NCBI GenBank assembly: GCA_023374025.1
Contig: SIJG01000027.1
Location: 1,257,110 to 1,321,109 of the forward strand
Length of the DNA: 64,000 nucleotides
Source of the DNA: Heterodera schachtii
Taxonomy: Eukaryota > Nematoda > Chromadorea > Rhabditida > Heteroderidae
Reading direction: 5' to 3'
Positions 53,838 through 64,000 of this stretch are shown here, one piece after another. The translations under genes were made by a program, and so were the position numbers. Under the pieces are notes generated by a model, which ran no database searches, was not told where the DNA came from, and saw only the letters and a list, made by a program, of their open reading frames with translations. Within the stretch, counting starts at the first letter, position 1. Every line of letters starts with the position of its first letter.

Positions 53838-56800
53838 AGTGCCGTAGGGCTTAAATAGCAAATTTTTGGCCCATCCCAAAATTTGGCGCTGAATTCCCCG
53901 GAGGATCGCCGCCGCCGCCGCCGCGCATTATTGGGTTAACGCAGCAGAAGGAGCAGGCGGAGGAGAAGAGAATTAAATGCGAGAAATGGTGGGTGGCCAA
54001 ATTGGAGAATGTATTGAGTTGTTGTTGGCGAGTGAATAAACAGCGGAGGATTAGGAAAAGCAAATTGGGAAATTCGGCACAATTTTACAACGGACGAAGA
54101 GCCGGGCACGGCACACCCCGGCAAATGGGAGGCAGTGAAAGAACAGACTTTTAGGGTTTTTTGAGTTATTTTAAAAGTGTTTTTAAGACCAATTACCTAC
54201 TTCAGCAGAGGGAATTTAAAATTTTGGTCTGAGTTATTTGGCTTTTTCCGGGGATAAATGCTAATTAAGGCGTATGAATATGCCGTCCGTGTGGGGAAGG
54301 AATATGACAACATTATGCATTATTTATTCACCCAAATTGGATGTGACACGGAAAGTTATCGGATAACCGCAACGGCCCCTCTTTCCAAGGTCGAGGAGAG
54401 AGAGAAAAGGTCCAATGATGGGATTTTGCACGATATCATAATAAAAATAATAATAATAATTAATTTATTATTTATTATTTATGGATTGAATGCAATCAAC
54501 TAAACTTTCTTTTTCTTTTGTCTATAAAAATGATTCATTTTTAATGGCCAAAAAATTATTTGGCAAAATTTGAGAATTATTTTTGGAATTTGAAAAGAGT
54601 TCAATCAGGAGCAAATATAATATTTATCTTTAATTTACAAAATGGTAATATTTATTAATAATTCGATGTTCCTCAAATTTTTGCGCTAAAAATAAATTAT
54701 AAATTTGCACAGGCGAAAAACTTTTTAAACATAATTAAAAATAATAGCAAAAATTCGAAATTGCTAAAAAGGCGCCAGTAAATAAATGAAGTAAAATGGG
54801 AAAATTTGCTGATAAAATTTAAAAAAGTTATTTGGTCATTTGAAATGGTTTTTTTTCAGAATGGGCCACCCTTTCCAAGTTCAAAATTTCTTCGGCACTT
54901 TTGTGTCTTTTGCCCGCCGGGGGCAAAGGGTGCCGTCGCTCGCCGCCGCCGTCGCATTGACTGGCCACGGCCTCGCCACGGGGCATACAAAGGGCTAACA
55001 AAACGGGGACACCTAATTTGCCGGAGGGCAAAATGACTGCTGACGGCGAGAGTCACTCTCGAGACAAACAAAGGGAGAGAGGGAGAGAGACAGCGGGAGC
55101 GAGACAGACAGACGGAGAAAAGACAATGGGCAGCAAACGAAGGCAGGGAAAGAGGGCAAAATTGCAGAGAAAGAGTGAGAGAGTGAGAGAGAGACAGACA
55201 GCGAAAGACAATGGACGAAATTGGCATAAATTTGGCCCATTCGCTTAATGCCCCGCGGCTGCTGCTTCTGCCGATGGGCACTCTCTGTTTACTTTTATTA
55301 GTGAAACAAATTGAATTGTTTACTTTTTGCTTTTCGTCATTCGATGGCATCGAATTTCGTAAGAAAATTTTTTAAATTCGTTTCAATTTTCGAATTTTAC
55401 TGTCCATTTAATTTCATTTTACTTTTTCATTTCCTTTCGCTTTGTCTCCGTTTCGGTCGGTCCCTTCTCGGCTTTTCGTCGTCCTCCAAATCGCCCATCG
55501 CAACGCAACTCACTTTTGGTTTGCAAACAACCGGATTTACGCAATTTGAGCAATTCGGGGGCAATCGCTCGGGGATCCCCGAACCATCGACGGGGAAATC
55601 CCCGAAAATGCGCAATTAAAAATGGAATTGTTAAAGAATATTTGTAAACTTACCTGTCATTGTTTTCAACAATTTCATGGATAAATGTGCTTGTGATTTA
55701 CTTTTTTTCAATAAATTAATTGTTTTACTTTTTTCTTTCTTTTGTCATTAATAATTAGTTAATTAATTAATCCCTCAAAATCGGAGGAATAAATGTCGCC
55801 AGCATCGATCTTTTCAATCAAAAGATTGATTGAAAAAGCTTTCGCCCCAATTTGAACTCATTTCTCGGCATTCGTTGACCAAATATTCTCGACTCATTCC
55901 CGAATTCATCGACTCATTCTGCTGCCTTTGATTTGCTAATGAGGTGGTCATTATCCAATTGTGATGAAAACCCATAAAAATTACTCAATTCGTCAGTGCA
56001 ATTGACCTGCTTTTGCACCCGTAAAGCACTTTCTCATCAATTTTTATTGCCGTTTCTTAGCCAATTAAATTATTTTCGTTGACATACAAAACAGCTGATA
56101 ATTGAATTTAAATTACGCAATTTAATTGCTTTTCAAATGATTAAAGTACATAAAAAGGCTTAAGCATCGGTTGTCTCATCCATTCCATTCCCTTAATTTA
56201 CCCCCATAATTGATCCCCAAATTACTCATCATTATCATCCCTACCACTCCCTCCCCCCTCTTCCCCGTCCCCTTTTTCTTCATCCCCTGTCTCTTCCTCC
56301 TCCTCCTCCCTTTCTCCCGTCATCCGATCATCCATCCGCATTCCCACTGACCAGCAGAAAAGGAAGAGGAGATCCTTATCTTCCTCTTCCCTTAATCCAT
56401 CCCGTCTTTCACCGCTCTGCTCCCTCAGCCGGACTGATTTGTGAGTGCCAGCAGCAGCCGACGGCGGACGACGTACGAAGTAAGAAGTTGCATGGCGCTT
56501 GCCTTGCCCACCCCCCCCCCCCTTTCTCTTCTCCCCTCCCTTTTCCATGCTATTTTCCCTTTCCTCCTCCTTTCTTCCTCACTCATAACTTTTCCTCTTC
56601 CTCCTCCTGCTCCTCTTCTTCTTCCTCCTCATATTCCCCCTTCTTTCTTCCTCATCATCTTTCATTTCCTCCTCCTCTTCCCGCCCGCCTCTCCTTTTTC
56701 TTCCGCTCCGCTTCTCCTCCCCCCCCCCCCGTCTCCCTTTTCTTTTTGTCCCCGTCGCTTCGCCAACTTTTTTCTTATGCAAAAGTGTTCAGTAATAAAT

Positions 56801-56876
56801 ATATATTATACATAAGATCCAGTCACCAGAAGCAGTAGGACCGAAAAAGAGAGGAGGAACAGGATATCCAATCAGA

Positions 56877-57488
56877 TCATAGCCATCGCATTTTGCGCAT
56901 CGCTTCGCCCCTCCCCCGCCCCGTCCCCCGCGGCCCCGTCAAATGTCGTGCCAACGACGGCCGTTCTGCAGCAGCGAAACCAGCACCAACAGCAGCAATT
57001 CCAATTGGGACTCCGCCGCCATGACTACGTCGTCGGCGTCGCCAAGTTCGAGCGGTTCGGCCGCTTCGTCGCCCGCCCCGGCCGTCTCCTCCGCTCTGCC
57101 GTCTCCGTCCCCGTCCGCGTCGTCCGCCTCCTCTTCTGCTTGCTGTTGCGCCGACAACGGCACCGGCAGCTGCTGTCACAGCAGTTCGTCCGCCTTGCGC
57201 ATCTTCTCCGCCACGTCGTCCACCTCCTCGTCCGGCACTTCCCCTCGTCCGGAAGAGTGCCACCGTTACATTCCGGCAAATAGTGACCATCGCCAATGCC
57301 ATCACAAACATTATAAGGAGCACACAAAATGCTTTTCAACCGGTGGAATAATTGCAGAGGCAAAATTCAAGCGATGGCCCTGCTGTCTGATCAACTTTGA
57401 GCGTGCCGACGAAAAGTCTTCATCGTGCCCGTCGTTGGCCGCGTTGTTCAGCCGGGAGGAAAACCCCTCGGGGAGCAACAGTACGAGG

Positions 57489-57491
<3 letters not shown>
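56877..57491. other. GC-rich putative exon, orientation unclear
   Basis: Long ORFs exist on both strands. The plus strand gives a Ser/Ala-rich protein ending CLINFERADEKSSSCPSLAA. The minus strand gives a more charged reading, LPDEGEVPDEEVDDVAEKM then, after an in-frame TGA, QQAEEEADDADGDGDGRAE. The raised GC compared with its surroundings suggests that one is coding, but I cannot decide which. Confidence 0.3.
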
Positions 57492-57529
<38 letters not shown>

Positions 57530-57540
57530 AGAGAGAGAAA

Positions 57541-57573
<33 letters not shown>

Positions 57574-57582
57574 GAGTGAGAT
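57488..57582 (+). repeat. (GA)n microsatellite
   Basis: GAGAGAGAGAGAGAGAGAAA and similar tracts for about 90 bp. ORFs of alternating Arg-Glu or Ser-Leu over it are artefacts. Confidence 0.95.
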
Positions 57583-58058
57583 AGAATGAGAATGGCACAC
57601 TCTGAAAGCTTAATGACAGAAATTGCCAATTTAATGAAGTGAAAATTTAAAAATGTCATTACAAATGATCAGTGATCACAAAGTGATCAGCGACTAATCA
57701 GTGAGTGATAAGTGGGAAGAGAGTGGATTAGAACTCCAGTGATTGTTCCTTTTGAAAGGCCTTCGTCCGCCTCGCCGACGCATCAGCGCAAAATCAGCCA
57801 GCACCATAACCGAAACAGGCAGAAAAGAAATCAGCAGCACAACCAACGGCACCACCGGGACAGACGGACGACGGCGGAAGAGGGGACGGAAAAGGCAGCA
57901 ACAAACTCAAGCAGTTCAAAGAGGTCGGCGAATGGGTTTTTGGGGTTCAAATGTTCAGCCGAATAAACAAATCTTTGGCACCCTTTTTGGGCATAAGACA
58001 AATCCTCTATTGTGATGAGTTTCAAAAATAGCCTAGTACCAATTTGTTTTAAGCTTTA

Positions 58059-60034
58059 AAAGCAGAAAGCCGCCCCCCTCCGCTTCGTTACGCGTCGTTT
58101 GTGCGACTTTTGTCAACCATTGGCGGAGTCGCGTTGGCGGCGCCGGTCTCCTTCTGTTACTGCTCCAATTTCTCTGGGTGCCTCCGTATCTTTGCGTAAA
58201 TTTTCAATTTTTATATTTAATTTTCCATTTCCACTCGATTTTTCTTCATTTTTCTCATTTACAGTTCGCCAATTATCTCGAGCGTTGTTTGCTTCCGTTG
58301 CGCGTGTACTGCTACAACGCCCCCGACCTGTTGGCCGTCCGAACTCCGCTCCGCGCTGGCCCTGCCGCTTGTGCCGCCCACTTTTTTGCCAACAACGCGG
58401 CCCATTGGGCACAACGGCACGCAAAACAACGATTTCCGTCCCCCAATTCGACCTGTTCTCTGAATGGCACTTTGCCCGTCCTTCTCCGCCCATGGCGTGC
58501 CATCGCGGACAATGAATCGTCAATTCAACGCATCATCGTGGTGATAAAACATTTTTTTTGAATTGCCGCACATTGGTACAAAATGGCCACCGTTTTTTGT
58601 CGTGACAGATTCGCAGTGCCCCGCGAGCATCTGAGTACCGTAAGGTGGTGCACCATTTGGTTACAGTACTTTTTATGAAATAATTGTACAGTAATTGCCA
58701 TCGTGGATTTGATTTGCTCATGGCATTTGGCTTTTTATTTAGTACATTCGCGACAGTTGGAAGCCGGCGGTGGAGCGGCTGAATGGGCCGGTGGTTTTCG
58801 TGTCGGGCAGAGATGGGACTGAACTGGCAGAGGAGAATGGCCAACATGGGGACATTTTGCAGTTGGATTTTGAGGACTCCTACCGCAATTTAACGCTTAA
58901 AATGATGGGTAAGTGAAAGGGAAGGGTCAATTAAAGTAATTAAATAATTAATTAGGCATTTATCGCTTCTTCACGGAGAACACACCGGTGCAGCAAATTG
59001 TGGTGATAAATGACGACACAATTGTAAATGCGACTGCACTGGACCAACTCTTACGAGCGCAAGTGGTAATAAAATGAAATGACTATACAAACCAACACAT
59101 TAATGAGAATCAATTACAAAAAGACATAAAAAACGTGGAAATTTCCAATTTGCCCATCGGTGTAAAAATATCCAATTTTTGTATTTAAATTTTCAAAAAA
59201 TAAAATTAAAAAAAAAAAACCCAACAAAAAACATTTTAAAATGGATGCGTTCATTGTCAGATGCGATAAATTAAATTAAATTAAAAAATACATATGTGAA
59301 TTTCAGCCCTCACAAGTACAAAAGGGCGAAAATCGGTATATGATCGGCAAAGTGTCGCGAGCTTATCCCCGAATTGTATTCGTAAGTTCAGAGTAATTTT
59401 TAGTGAATTCCAAAGGCGTAGCCAAACCCTTGGCTTCGCGGGGGGGGGGGGGGGGTACGCCCTTTGTGTATCCCTTTTTCTTTTTTCATTTATTTTAATT
59501 AACTAAATCCAATTTTGCTCCTTTCCTTCTCCCTTTAGCCGTGGTTGCCATGGCACGTCGACTCGGAGCTGTACCCGCACAAGTGCTATCCCCCATTTGT
59601 GCAGGTCACCTTAGCAATTAGCAAAATATGTTCAATAACCATTTTAATATTTTCCAGTTTTTCAGGGCTCCAGTTTCGTAATTTCGCGTGCCGCTGCAAC
59701 GGAAGTGCTTCGGCACGTGTGCGCTTTTCCCGGCTTTGCCATTCATCTCGACGACATTCTGATGGGACTACTCACCAACTGTTTGGGCATTTCGAACATT
59801 CACCGAGACGGGTGCACACAAAATGCCAATACATTTCGTTTTTTTTTCAAAATTTGAATTTTAAGGTTCGACGTTGGGCATAGCCTCGACTCCTTCACAG
59901 TGTTTCATTATCAGGTGCTTTTGGCATTGGCAATTAATCAATCACTTTTTGCCAAATTCTTCAAATTTCAGTTCTCTCGCTATTCCTCCTTCGCTTTGTC
60001 GGAAATGTTTGGCCGGGTCCGACACCTTCTCTGA
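58059..60034 (+). CDS. Galactosyltransferase-like, family GT31, type II membrane protein
   Basis: GT31 enzymes add beta-1,3-linked sugars in the Golgi. The visible 5' exon (ending 58195) has no ATG in frame, so at least one upstream exon is missing from this call. It contains the hydrophobic anchor GGAGLLLLLLQFLWV. A stem region follows (58265 onward). Then come the catalytic blocks: IRSAPRASEYRK with YIRDSWKPAVERL; GDILQLDFEDSYRNLTLKMM; GIYRFFTENTP; and VVINDDTIVN (the Asp-Asp-Thr in the DxD position). Next are YMIGKVSRAYPR, PWHVDSELYPHKCYPPFV, GSSFVISRAAATEVL and HLDDILMGLLTNCLGI. The stop is at 60032-60034. About nine exons; one intron holds a long G run. It is too divergent to name a C. 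elegans orthologue. Confidence 0.8.
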
Positions 60035-60922
60035 TGACAGATTCCGTCAATTTACCAATGAACTCAGACACAATGAAACAATCAATTATTGTCTTAATTA
60101 ATTAAATGCAATGTTAAATGTTTTTAATGAGTAAAAGAAAATTGTTAATGTTTAAAAAATTTAGTTTATTTAACAAATAAAAATGTTTTTATTATTATTT
60201 TTTTTTTTGAAATATCACCGAAATTGTCAATACTTTTTTACAAGAATGTACATAATAAGTAAGGATATGTGCCGACGCCCTCTTAAAATTTCGGCAATCG
60301 GAATTCAAATGTCTCAAAAATGTCGAAAAGCGTCAATTTAAAAAAAAAAATAAAGTGTGCCTAGCCGCGAATCATTATGTTAATTATTTTAATATACATA
60401 TTATTTAAATATTTTATATTATCATTAGGTGAGCCAAACTACACTATTTAATGGGTAATTATTTAAATATCGATAAAAGCAATTATTCACATTTTGCGCT
60501 AATTTTAATTCATCTAAAAGAGGGAAATTTCTGAAAATTTGATTAATTTATAACAAAATTTATTAAAAATTCTTAAAATTTTCCCCTGGCGGCGCCAATC
60601 GGCACCGCCGGCCCGCAAAAACTCCTATTTTTCCTTTAAAATTAGCACAAGATCGCAAATTTTGGTCCTTTTTGGACCAAATTTGTTAGCAAATTGCATT
60701 TTATTTTCAAAAAAATTTTCCGCAGGTGCCTTTCGGTTGATTCCGAATGCACTGAAATTTACGATTTGCTTATTTCCTCCCCAAAATAGTTAAAACCGAT
60801 AATGAGAGACAATTTTAACCATTTTTGCCAAATAAGCATGAGTGCCAAGTTATATAACGTGTCAAACTTTTTTTAATGAACAAACAAATTAAATAGTTAT
60901 TTGTACATTTTTCAGAATCCAG

Positions 60923-60976
60923 CGGTGTAGAGGTAATGCGCTAGACAGCATTTAAACTTCGGTTCACCACATATAT
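60923..60976 (+). other. Possible tRNA-derived SINE fragment
   Basis: GCGGTGTAGAGGTAATGCGC resembles an A-box region, and GGTTCACCAC about 30 bp later resembles a B box. No complete cloverleaf with acceptor stem is visible, so it is not called as a tRNA. It could be the head of a tRNA-derived SINE or chance. Confidence 0.3.
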
Positions 60977-61039
60977 GTTAATTGTGTAGCGAAATTTTAA
61001 TAATATATATAATATATTATAGTCAATTAAATTATAATA

Positions 61040-61150
61040 TATTATTAATTATTATTTTTAAAATAATTATTTTCTTTTCATTTTTACAAAAATAATTATT
61101 GCTTTTAATTAGGTCACTTGCACTTTTCATACATCGTCATAGCACCGGAC
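61040..61150 (-). repeat. Relic of the Mutator-like element end
   Basis: AAAATAATTATTGCTTTTAA, then GTCACTTGCACTTTTCATACATCGTCATAGCACC, parallels the right terminus of the element at 3456-3614, lacking the internal subrepeats. It may be a solo or truncated end of a related non-autonomous element. Confidence 0.6.
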
Positions 61151-61788
61151 TTTTCCCTGTAGCCTTTTAATCCGGGTCCGATTTTTTTCAAATTCCGGGC
61201 TTTAAATAAATTAATATCCAACGAAAGAGAATCCAAGCAAAATTATATGTATTTTAATATGTGTCCAAACAATTCTCACTGAATTTATTGTGCAAAATGG
61301 AAGTGAAAGTGAATTATAGAAAAAAAAAATTGAAATTGAGCAAAAAAAAAATTTTATTTTTAGCAAGGAAAATTTATACAAGCTTTGAGGAAGTTCATTT
61401 TGTTCTTTTGAAAAAAAAAGTTTGCGACTTTGTGTGTTAACAACGTAATTAGTAGAAATTAGCAGATTTAATGTGGGCGATTCAACGGAATGCTCCATTT
61501 AAATAGGACGGTTTGTCAACTCAGCAAAAAACGGACAATTGAGCTACATAATAATTTGGATATGGTAATCCATGATACTGTAGCTTGATTCTTAGCTTGA
61601 AATAGACGGGTACAGTTTCTAATTTGGTCAGCCAAAAATGACTGCTCTTTTAAGTCTTTGTTTTCTATTTTTTTTTCTTTACGATCTCTCTTTCTTTTTC
61701 TTGGAAACGGTATAAGTTACAGTAAGACATGTGTGCATTTCGATTACTGTACACGTCATACAAACAATACAATCGGCTCAAAATCGGC

Positions 61789-64000
61789 TCATGCATTTTT
61801 TCGATCTGTTTGCTTCCCACTCATTGACCAATTCTTTTTGCCCTTCGCCTCCGAATGGCGTCGGTGAAGTGCCGTGTTCCGATGGCCATTTGTAAGGACA
61901 GCAGAAAATGCCGATGCTTTGTTGCCAATTGTCGCCGGCACTTCGCCTCCGTTTGTCTGCGGTGGCAAATGCGTGCCATTGGGCGACAGAAACTTTACAC
62001 GTTGGGGAGAAATAGTGCCACGGCGACTGGGCGGAATGATGCCCCGTTCCAAGTCCGTGTTCGAGTCGGAAATGCCATTCTGTTGGTGCCATTTGCTGTG
62101 CTGAACAATGGGGGGGGGAGCAGATGAGAGTTGGGAGAAACGGGACAAATTACAAAGTCAAAATAAATATTTTAAAAAAATATCTTAAAAATTAAAAATA
62201 TTTTAGGGCACGAAAAGTTATTAAGTTAACAGAGGAAAGTCTCAAGCAATTGGTGAATTTTCAAATGAATTGGGAGTATTCATTCATATAAATTATGAAT
62301 TATCCAGGAAATAATTAATTGGTATAATTAGTTTTGCTAATTACCCCGTTGATGTGCACGTGCACAGTTTCGTTTTGCTGGGGACGCCTTTCCGCCGTAG
62401 TTTGCGCCATTTCCTCCGTCGGATGGTCCACCGAAAATAATTCGGCAATTGCCTCGTCCACGCGTCGTCCGAATCCCTTCCAACTGAATTTTTCATCGAA
62501 GCGAATGCGCTAAAAGAGGGCAATTAGCCATTTAAATTGGCTTAATTAATTCTCTTTGTTTGCCTGTTTCACGTAAAGTTCGTCCTTGTCGAGTTGGGGC
62601 CATTCTTTGCGGCCCATGTGCGATGCCATTGCATTGGCCAGCAAAACACCGCAAGTGTCGGCAATCTGATCAGCAGGGATTTGATTTTTAAATATCTTTT
62701 TAGATTATTAATTTTTAGTTTTGTATCAAAAACCAAACAAAGGATCCGATCGGTTTTTTCAATATAAAACCTAAAAAATCGAGAAACACACATTCTGTTG
62801 GTCTGTAATTTGTAATAATTATTTATTTTATTATCCCTATGACCCCCCTTTTAATTATTTAATAATAATAAATATTTTTAAATTATTTTCGTCATTCAAC
62901 CCATTCTCGCCCTATTCCCCCCCCCCCCCCCCTCCCCCACTCACTAGTGTCCCCGTGATGTCCTCCAACACCGTCTCGGCTGGCCCTCCGCTGTTGTTCA
63001 CAATGACGGGCCGTCGCTGCTCCAACGCTTCGATTGGCACAATGCCAAAGTGTTCGTTGGGGGGCGTGTAAATCACAGAATCGCACTGCCGATACAGCTC
63101 GAACTTGCGTTCATCAGTTGGGTCAGGCAGAAACTGAAGAAGCATTGGAAATATTCGAAATTAAATTGAAAAATATTAAATTTAAATTCCCATGGATCAT
63201 CACCTCGATAAGGTCGTCCAGCTCCAACTGTTTGCAGTGACTTTGCAACTCTTGGTAGTAAATTCGAGACTCGGGAATGTGCGGCATCACTGAGCCGGCC
63301 ATTTGAATGCGCGGCCGCAGCCCGCGGCGTTTTAACTCAGCTGAAAATGGAAATGAAATGCCAAAAAAGTTTGTGGGTTATTACCAGCCGCCTCTATAAT
63401 AATTTCCAGCCGCTTCTCAGGCCAAAAACGGTTCATTGACAGGAAAAGGTATCGTTCGTTGGGCGGACGGTCCGCACGACTAATCGGACGCACCCACCCG
63501 CAACGCAGCGAGTCGACGTCGCACGGCGGGTAAACGACGCGGATTTTGGCATCCGAAACGGTTGGCATTACTTGGCGAAATTGGCGACCTGAAATTGGCA
63601 TTTTGGGAACTTTTTATTTTGAGATGGTCTCTCTCTCTCTGCTGACCAGTGAATTCGCTGTTCACCAACACAATGTCCACGTATTCGAACAGACGACCCT
63701 CCACCAAACCCATCAGATAAGCGTACCAACGGTAGAGGAAAAAGCGGGACGGAGTGACCTAACAAATAAGGGGAAAATTGGCAAATACTCATTTGGGCGG
63801 GACAAAGATTTAATTTATTCAAATCCGGACAATGACTAATTAGCAATAATTAATAATTTTTATTTAGATTTTTTTTTCGAAATTTGATGGGTATTTTGAA
63901 AATAAATATATTGAAAATCCCAAATTTACGAGTTGTTGGGGGAAATGGCAGTAGAAAAGGACGCGGCAGCGTGGGAAGAACCATTTGAGCAGGGGGACGC
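61789..64000 (-). CDS. alg-2: ALG2-type alpha-1,3/1,6-mannosyltransferase (5' end outside window)
   Basis: This GT4 enzyme adds the second and third mannoses to the dolichol-linked oligosaccharide on the cytosolic face of the ER. Visible exons in order: LKWFFPRCRVLFYCHFPQQL (from 64000); SRFFLYRWYAYLMGLVEG with DIVLVNSEFT; KIRVVYPPCDVDSL and RYLFLSMNRFWPEKRLEIII; GLRPRIQMAGSV; then LPDPTDERKFELYRQCDSVI with YTPPNEHFGIVPIEALEQRR and PVIVNNSGGPAETVLEDITG. The EX7E region is FGIVPIEA. Two further exons (62680-62580 and 62510-62345) carry ANAMASHMGRKEWPQLDKDE and FSWKGFGRRVDEAIAELFSV. The last exon (about 62110-61789) joins in phase but is low-complexity, so the true C-terminus is uncertain. One intron begins with a C run (G in sense). 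Confidence 0.9.

Larger units (their letters stand above)
52831..58058. other. Low-complexity intergenic region with unresolved ORFs
   Basis: The stretch is dominated by purine-rich tracts (53110-53190, 55050-55210), poly-G runs (53399-53412, 53430-53441, 53814-53837) and pyrimidine-rich tracts (56230-56760). Small ORFs might be exons: 54258-54422 on the plus strand (YAVRVGKEYDNIMHYLFTQ) and 55615-55430 on the minus strand (NCSNCVNPVVCKPKVSC). None connects to a recognisable gene. From 55750 to 56220 I see only AT-rich DNA. Confidence 0.45.
60035..61788. other. AT-rich intergenic region
   Basis: This lies between convergent genes GT31 and ALG2. AATAAA-like signals occur at about 60174-60182. 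A transposon-end relic and a tRNA-like stretch are listed separately. Otherwise only AT-rich DNA with no supportable ORF. Confidence 0.55.

Noticed and set aside
56943..57491. 182-codon Ser-rich plus-strand ORF as a confident gene
   Set aside because: Equally long frames exist on the other strand and no family is recognisable. Listed only as unresolved.
60923..60976. Functional tRNA gene
   Set aside because: No acceptor stem, anticodon stem or terminator T-run can be arranged around the A/B-box-like sequences.

Overview
The window looks like a contig from a nematode nuclear genome. Genes are broken into many small exons with short AT-rich introns that end in TTTCAG or TTTAG. The housekeeping genes read best against Caenorhabditis and vertebrate orthologues recalled from memory. 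One gene has the layout of the secreted SPRY-domain (SPRYSEC) effectors of cyst nematodes, and another resembles a multi-copy hypothetical family I associate with Globodera. A plant-parasitic cyst nematode or close relative (Heteroderinae) is my best inference. No database search was possible, and exon borders were read by eye.

Layout. 1-4.75 kb: transposon graveyard with a decayed LINE, a 2.1-kb Mutator-like element carrying broken zinc-finger-like and OTU-like ORFs nested inside an older repeat, and a 0.8-kb palindromic element. 5.2-6.3 kb: an uncharacterised minus-strand gene. 7.7-10.1 kb (-): membrane-associated prostaglandin E synthase 2. 10.4-11.8 kb: second copy of the older repeat. 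11.9-13.5 kb (+): SR splicing factor. 14.0-16.5 kb (-): secreted SPRY protein. 17.1-19.1 kb (+): F-actin capping protein alpha. 19-24.5 kb: gene-poor, with a clean 191-bp hAT-type MITE. 24.5 kb (-): 51-aa predicted secreted peptide. 25.0-26.2 kb (+): putative F-box-like cyst-nematode family gene with a damaged splice site. 26.7-30.0 kb (+): beta-glucuronidase (GH2). 30.3-34.1 kb (-): LOTUS/Tudor-type gene carrying a coding minisatellite. 34.9-38.7 kb (-): apparently intact CR1/Jockey-type LINE whose two ORFs share one frame, separated by a single TGA. 38.9-40.3 kb: minisatellite bounded by GC-rich hairpins. 40.5-42.5 kb (+): small Fic-domain protein. 42.6-42.8 kb: stray duplicated piece of the prostaglandin synthase gene. 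43.8-52.8 kb (-): FERM protein of the FARP/FRMD7/FRM-3 type with a long low-complexity tail. 53-58 kb: low-complexity DNA and unresolved ORFs. 58-60 kb (+): GT31 galactosyltransferase-like enzyme. 61.8-64 kb (-): ALG2 mannosyltransferase, cut by the window end.

The genes do not form one pathway. They are unlinked housekeeping genes (splicing, actin capping, N-glycosylation, glycan synthesis, lysosomal hydrolysis) interspersed with accessory genes (SPRY, Fic, F-box-like, small secreted peptide) and many non-autonomous transposons. The strongest items for follow-up are the in-frame TGA between LINE ORF1 and ORF2 plus its 18-bp 5' repeats, the Mutator-like element with a captured OTU-like region, the minimal Fic protein without an obvious inhibitory motif, and the high density of poly-G/poly-C tracts.
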